From: UBA8337 sp965662725
GTDB taxonomy: Bacteria; Pseudomonadota; Alphaproteobacteria; RS24
Direction: 5' to 3'
Length of the DNA stretch: 26,338 nucleotides
Assembly: GCA_965662725.1 (NCBI GenBank)
Contig: CBFIIT010000023.1
Span: 1 to 26,338, forward strand
The position numbers were made by a program, and so were the translations under genes. Under the pieces are notes generated by a model. It saw only the letters and a list, made by a program, of their open reading frames with translations. It was not told where the DNA came from and did no database searches. Each line of letters begins with the position of its first letter. The stretch's first letter is position 1. Shown piece after piece: positions 23,018-26,338 of this stretch.

Positions 23018-23494
23018 ATGAAAAAACCGCGCCTCGATGAGATTGATTTGAAAATCTTGCGGATTTTGCAAACCAATGGCCGCATCACCAATGTGGAGCT
23101 GGCCAAACAGGCGGGTATTTCAGCCCCGCCTTGCTTGCGCCGTGTGCGCGCGCTTGAGGCTGCCGGCTTCATCACCGGCTATTTTGCCGAATTGGATGCG
23201 CAAATGCTGGGCCTGGGGGTCACGGTTTTCGCCATGGTCGGACTGGAAAGCCAAGCCGAGACCGATTTGCAAGCGTTTGAAACGCGGGTCAATCAATGGC
23301 CGGAGGTTTTGGAATGCCACATGCTAAACGGTGAGATTGATTTTATTTTGAAATGCGTCGCGCCCGACCTTGAGAGCTTTCAAGAGTTTTTGACGCAAAA
23401 ACTGACACCGGCTCCGAATGTAGCAAATGTGCGTACCTCGCTGACCATACGCCGTTCAAAAGGCCGCACCGCACTGCCGATAGGGTCTGATTAG
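23018..23494 (+). CDS. Lrp/AsnC-family transcriptional regulator
   Basis: DNA-binding regulator of the feast/famine type. The N-terminal helix-turn-helix contains LDEIDLKILRILQTNGRIT and ELAKQAGISAPPCLRRVRAL (about 26-45). The C-terminal RAM (ligand-binding) domain begins near residue 65 with GVTVFAMVGLE. An upstream ATG (22964) would add 18 non-conserved residues and overlap the predicted promoter, so 23018 was chosen (158 residues). The ribosome site is weak. Neighbours carB, greA and trxB match a conserved alphaproteobacterial order. The ligand is unknown. It ends 15 bases from the convergent greA stop. Confidence 0.92.
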   Translation: MKKPRLDEIDLKILRILQTNGRITNVELAKQAGISAPPCLRRVRALEAAGFITGYFAELDAQMLGLGVTVFAMVGLESQAETDLQAFETRVNQWPEVLECHMLNGEIDFILKCVAPDLESFQEFLTQKLTPAPNVANVRTSLTIRRSKGRTALPIGSD

Positions 23495-23509
23495 AGCCGA
23501 TAGGCGAAG

Positions 23510-23983
23510 CTACTTAAACTTCACACCGAGAATTTCATAGGATTTGCCGCCGCCCGGCGTGTTGACTTCAACACTGTCGCCGACGGCTTTGCTGATAAGG
23601 GCGCGGGCAATCGGTGAGGAAATGGATATTTTGCCTTGTTCGAGGTCGGCCTCGAAATCACCGACAATTTGATAGGTGACTTCGGCATCGGTATCTTCAT
23701 CGACCAATTCAACTGTCGCGCCAAACTTCACTTGATTGCCGGACATGGCGGCGACGTCGATCACATCGGCACGATTGATCATGTCTTCCAATTCCATGAT
23801 GCGGCCTTCATTGTGGCTCTGCTGCTCTTTGGCGGCGTGATACTCAGCGTTTTCTGACAAGTCGCCATGCGCCCGCGCCTCGGCAATCGCTTTGATTATG
23901 CGTTGCCTCTCCGGACCTTTCAAACGCTTAAGCTCCGTATCAAGCGCATCATAGCCGCCTGAAGTCATCGGTACCGTTTCCAT
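23510..23983 (-). CDS. greA: Transcription elongation factor GreA
   Basis: Rescues backtracked RNA polymerase by stimulating transcript cleavage. It begins METVPMTSGGYDAL. The N-terminal coiled coil carries the acidic tip in DLSENAEYHAAKEQQ, and a C-terminal FKBP-like domain contains ISISSPIARALI and ends in the usual GKSYEILGVKF-type strand. An earlier in-frame start (24010) adds nine residues overlapping the promoter -10. The ATG at 23983 has GGGAGG six bases upstream and gives 157 residues, the standard length. It lies 73 bases downstream of carB and has its own predicted promoter. Confidence 0.96.
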   Translation of the reverse strand: METVPMTSGGYDALDTELKRLKGPERQRIIKAIAEARAHGDLSENAEYHAAKEQQSHNEGRIMELEDMINRADVIDVAAMSGNQVKFGATVELVDEDTDAEVTYQIVGDFEADLEQGKISISSPIARALISKAVGDSVEVNTPGGGKSYEILGVKFK

Positions 23984-24009
23984 GCAATCCTCCCTGCCCA
24001 AATCGAGCA

Positions 24010-24038
24010 TATATACTCAGTTTTCACAAAACCGACAA
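24010..24038 (-). promoter_or_regulatory. Predicted promoter of greA
   Basis: On the - strand, TTGTCG (24033-24038), 17 bases, TATATA (24010-24015) in the gap after carB. The leader would be about 20 bases. No clear terminator for carB is seen before it. Confidence 0.55.
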
Positions 24039-24056
24039 AATTGGCAAGTTTTTTGC

Positions 24057-26338
24057 TTATCTGGCTTTGCGGGCGGCATAATCTTGCAGGCTGCTGACAG
24101 TCAACTCGTCCTTTTCCAAAGCGGCAATGGCAGCCACTGCGGCTTCGGCACCGGCCAGCGTCGTGTAATAGGGAATTTTCATTTCCAGCGTATTGCGGCG
24201 GATGGATTTACTGTCGGCCAGCGATTTCTCGCCTTCGGTCGTATTGAACACCAATTGCACATCGCCGTTCTTAATTGCATCGACAATATGCGGGCGTCCC
24301 TCAGCCACTTTATTGACCGGCTTAACATCAATGCCGTTTTCAGCCAGATAAGCCGCTGTGCCGCCGGTCGCAATCAGTTTGAAACCCAAATCCAGCAGAC
24401 GCCGCGCCGGAATAATGGCGCGTTTCTTATCGCCCTCGCGCACTGAAATAAAAGCAGTGCCGGTTTTGGGTAAATGCGTGCTGCTGCCCAATTGGCTTTT
24501 TGCAAAGGCTGTAGCGAAATCCATATCAAGGCCCATCACCTCACCTGTGGAGCGCATTTCCGGCCCCAAAATCGTATCGACACCGGGGAAGCGGTTAAAC
24601 GGAAAGACGCTCTCTTTAACCGCAATATGGTCATAGTTTTGGGCTGTCAGATTAAACTCCGATAATGGCGCACCGGCCATCAGCCGCGCTGCAATACGGG
24701 CAATTGGCTGGCCCAGCACTTTGGCAACAAATGGAACTGTGCGGCTGGCGCGCGGATTGACTTCGATGACGAAAATCGTCTCGCCCTGCACGGCAAATTG
24801 CACATTCATCAGTCCGACAACATTCAACGCTTTGGCCATGTCAGTCGCCTGACGGCTCAACTCTTCAATGGTTTCTTGCGACAAGGAATGCGGTGGCATG
24901 GAGCAGGCACTGTCACCGGAATGCACACCGGCTTCCTCAATATGTTCCAAAATACCGGCAACAAAAACCTCATTGCCGTCACTCAACACATCGACATCGA
25001 GCTCGGTCGCATCGCGTAAATAGCCGTCAATCAGCACCGGACTGTCGCCCGATACAATCACCGCTTCGCGCATATAGCGTTCCAATTGCGCATCATTATC
25101 GACAATTTCCATCGCTCGACCGCCCAGCACATATGACGGGCGAATGACCACGGGGAAACCGATTTCGGCGGCAATGGCGCGCGCCTCATCGGCAGAGCGG
25201 GCAATGCCATTATCGGGTTGGCGTAAATCAAGCTGCTCGAGAAGTGCCTTAAAGCGATCGCGGTCTTCTGCCAAATCAATCGCGTCAGGATCAGTGCCGA
25301 GAATTGGAATGCCGGCCTTTTCCAGGGCTTGCGACAATTTCAATGGAGTTTGACCGCCAAATTGGACAATCACACCGGCCAATGTGCCGTTTTTCTTTTC
25401 GCCTTCCAAAATTTCAAGCACGTCTTCTTGCGTCAGCGGCTCAAAATATAGCCGGTCGGATGTGTCGTAATCAGTCGACACGGTTTCCGGATTGCAATTA
25501 ACCATAATGCTTTCAATATCGGCGTCATCCAGCGCATAGGCAGCATGGCAGCAGCAATAATCAAACTCAATGCCTTGCCCGATACGGTTTGGCCCGCCGC
25601 CCAAGATCACCGCTTTCTTACGGTCGCTCGGCGCTGCTTCTTCTTGGCCGCCAAATGCGGAAGGTGTGTCATAGCTGGAATAGAGATATGGCGTTCCGGC
25701 GGCAAACTCGGCCGCACATGTATCGATTTGGCGATAATAAGGCCGCACGTCCATTGCTTGGCGTTGGCGGCGCACTTCGTCTTCCGTGCTGCCAACAAGT
25801 TCCGCCATGCGCGCATCAGAAAAGCCTTTTGCTTTTACCATGCGCATTGCTTCATCATTATCCGGCAGGCCATCCGCCGCCAGCTTTGCTTCCATCGCGA
25901 CCAGCTCTTCAAGCTGCGCGATAAACCATGAATTGAAATGGGTCAGCGCGCCAACATCCTCGCTGCTCATGCCTTGCCGCAGCGCATCCGCCGCCATCAG
26001 CAAGCGCATCGGCTTGGCGGTGGTCAGTTCGGCGCGCATATCAGCCAGCCCTTCTTCAGTGCTGATATCCGGTGCATTTTCCGGCGGGTTCAATCCGGTT
26101 AAATCGGTCTCCAATGAGCGCAGTGCTTTTTGCAAGCTTTCTTGGAAATTGCGGCCAATTGCCATCGCTTCACCGACCGACTTCATGGCGGTGGTCAAAA
26201 GCGGCTCGGCGCCGGGGAATTTCTCAAAAGCAAAACGTGGAATTTTGGTGACGACATAATCAATGGTCGGCTCAAAGCTGGCCGGTGTGACGCCGGTAAT
26301 ATCGTTCATCAATTCATCCAGCGTATAGCCGACTGCCA
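24057..26338 (-). CDS. carB: Carbamoyl-phosphate synthase large subunit (5' part outside the window)
   Basis: Makes carbamoyl phosphate from glutamine-derived ammonia, bicarbonate and two ATP, for pyrimidines and arginine. The frame is open to the window edge and encodes family sequence there (AVGYTLDELMNDITG), so the ATG at 26312 is internal. About 759 of roughly 1080 residues are present. From the N side: the end of the first ATP-grasp half (TPASFEPTIDYVVTKIPRF), the oligomerisation domain, GGGPNRIGQGIEFDYCC, NPETVSTDYDTSDRLYFEPL, the second ATP-grasp domain, and the MGS-type allosteric domain (FISVREGDKKRAIIPARRL, then ATGGTAAYLAENGI). carA is expected further upstream. Followed by greA. 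Confidence 0.97.
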   Translation of the reverse strand, partial: AVGYTLDELMNDITGVTPASFEPTIDYVVTKIPRFAFEKFPGAEPLLTTAMKSVGEAMAIGRNFQESLQKALRSLETDLTGLNPPENAPDISTEEGLADMRAELTTAKPMRLLMAADALRQGMSSEDVGALTHFNSWFIAQLEELVAMEAKLAADGLPDNDEAMRMVKAKGFSDARMAELVGSTEDEVRRQRQAMDVRPYYRQIDTCAAEFAAGTPYLYSSYDTPSAFGGQEEAAPSDRKKAVILGGGPNRIGQGIEFDYCCCHAAYALDDADIESIMVNCNPETVSTDYDTSDRLYFEPLTQEDVLEILEGEKKNGTLAGVIVQFGGQTPLKLSQALEKAGIPILGTDPDAIDLAEDRDRFKALLEQLDLRQPDNGIARSADEARAIAAEIGFPVVIRPSYVLGGRAMEIVDNDAQLERYMREAVIVSGDSPVLIDGYLRDATELDVDVLSDGNEVFVAGILEHIEEAGVHSGDSACSMPPHSLSQETIEELSRQATDMAKALNVVGLMNVQFAVQGETIFVIEVNPRASRTVPFVAKVLGQPIARIAARLMAGAPLSEFNLTAQNYDHIAVKESVFPFNRFPGVDTILGPEMRSTGEVMGLDMDFATAFAKSQLGSSTHLPKTGTAFISVREGDKKRAIIPARRLLDLGFKLIATGGTAAYLAENGIDVKPVNKVAEGRPHIVDAIKNGDVQLVFNTTEGEKSLADSKSIRRNTLEMKIPYYTTLAGAEAAVAAIAALEKDELTVSSLQDYAARKAR

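Noticed and set aside
26310..26312. ATG taken as the carB start
   Set aside because: CarB sequence (AVGYTLDEL) continues upstream in frame to the window edge, so this is an internal methionine.

Overview
The window is a gene-dense stretch (about 95% coding) of an alphaproteobacterial chromosome. The evidence for this is a cytochrome bc1 operon, a lgt/ubiK/ybjN/proC neighbourhood, a PetP-PetR type regulator pair beside ilvE, a carB-greA-lrp-trxB order, an imuA-imuB-dnaE2 SOS mutagenesis operon with a GAAC-N7-GAAC LexA box, and strong depletion of the CcrM methylation site GANTC. The family cannot be fixed from this window. There are no rRNA, tRNA, CRISPR, IS or phage genes. Both ends cut genes: cytochrome b at the left, carB at the right.

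Layout. 1-1973 (+): end of petB (cytochrome b) and petC (cytochrome c1), followed by a bidirectional terminator. 2122-5584 (-): ychF, pth, rplY (with a structured leader) and prs. 5683-8332 (-): lgt, a MidA/NDUFAF7-type methyltransferase and pgeF, joined by ATGA overlaps. 8403-10128 (+): ubiK, a YbjN-domain gene and proC, convergent with 10125-12678 (-), which holds a MarR regulator (PetP-like), an OmpR-type regulator (PetR-like) and its histidine kinase. Divergent from these is ilvE (12790, +), followed by a small methyltransferase. 14535-20850 (+): SOS operon imuA-imuB-dnaE2 with a tightly coupled fourth gene for a DsbA/HCCA-isomerase-like protein. 20874-22922 (-): trxB and an ELM1-family gene. 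23018-23494 (+): an Lrp/AsnC regulator. 23510-26338 (-): carB and greA.

How they connect. PetP/PetR-like regulators lie on the same segment as bc1 genes; in Rhodobacter capsulatus PetR is required for bc1 synthesis. MidA-type methyltransferase (complex I assembly), UbiK (ubiquinone synthesis) and bc1 all serve the respiratory chain. rplY, pth, ychF and greA serve translation and transcription. imuABC is the SOS translesion mutasome.

The most unusual signals are non-coding. (i) Two intergenic elements (about 2006-2067 and 14347-14460) share a hairpin capped by a UNAC tetraloop and a TGCTTACC..GCCCTTT motif; the second is framed by a perfect 15-bp direct repeat, as if inserted. (ii) Two divergent promoter pairs have overlapping -10 elements, one centred on a perfect palindrome. 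(iii) Only 14 GANTC sites were found by eye in 26 kb, 5 of them intergenic. (iv) The rplY leader carries serial hairpins and a possible 8-codon leader ORF.
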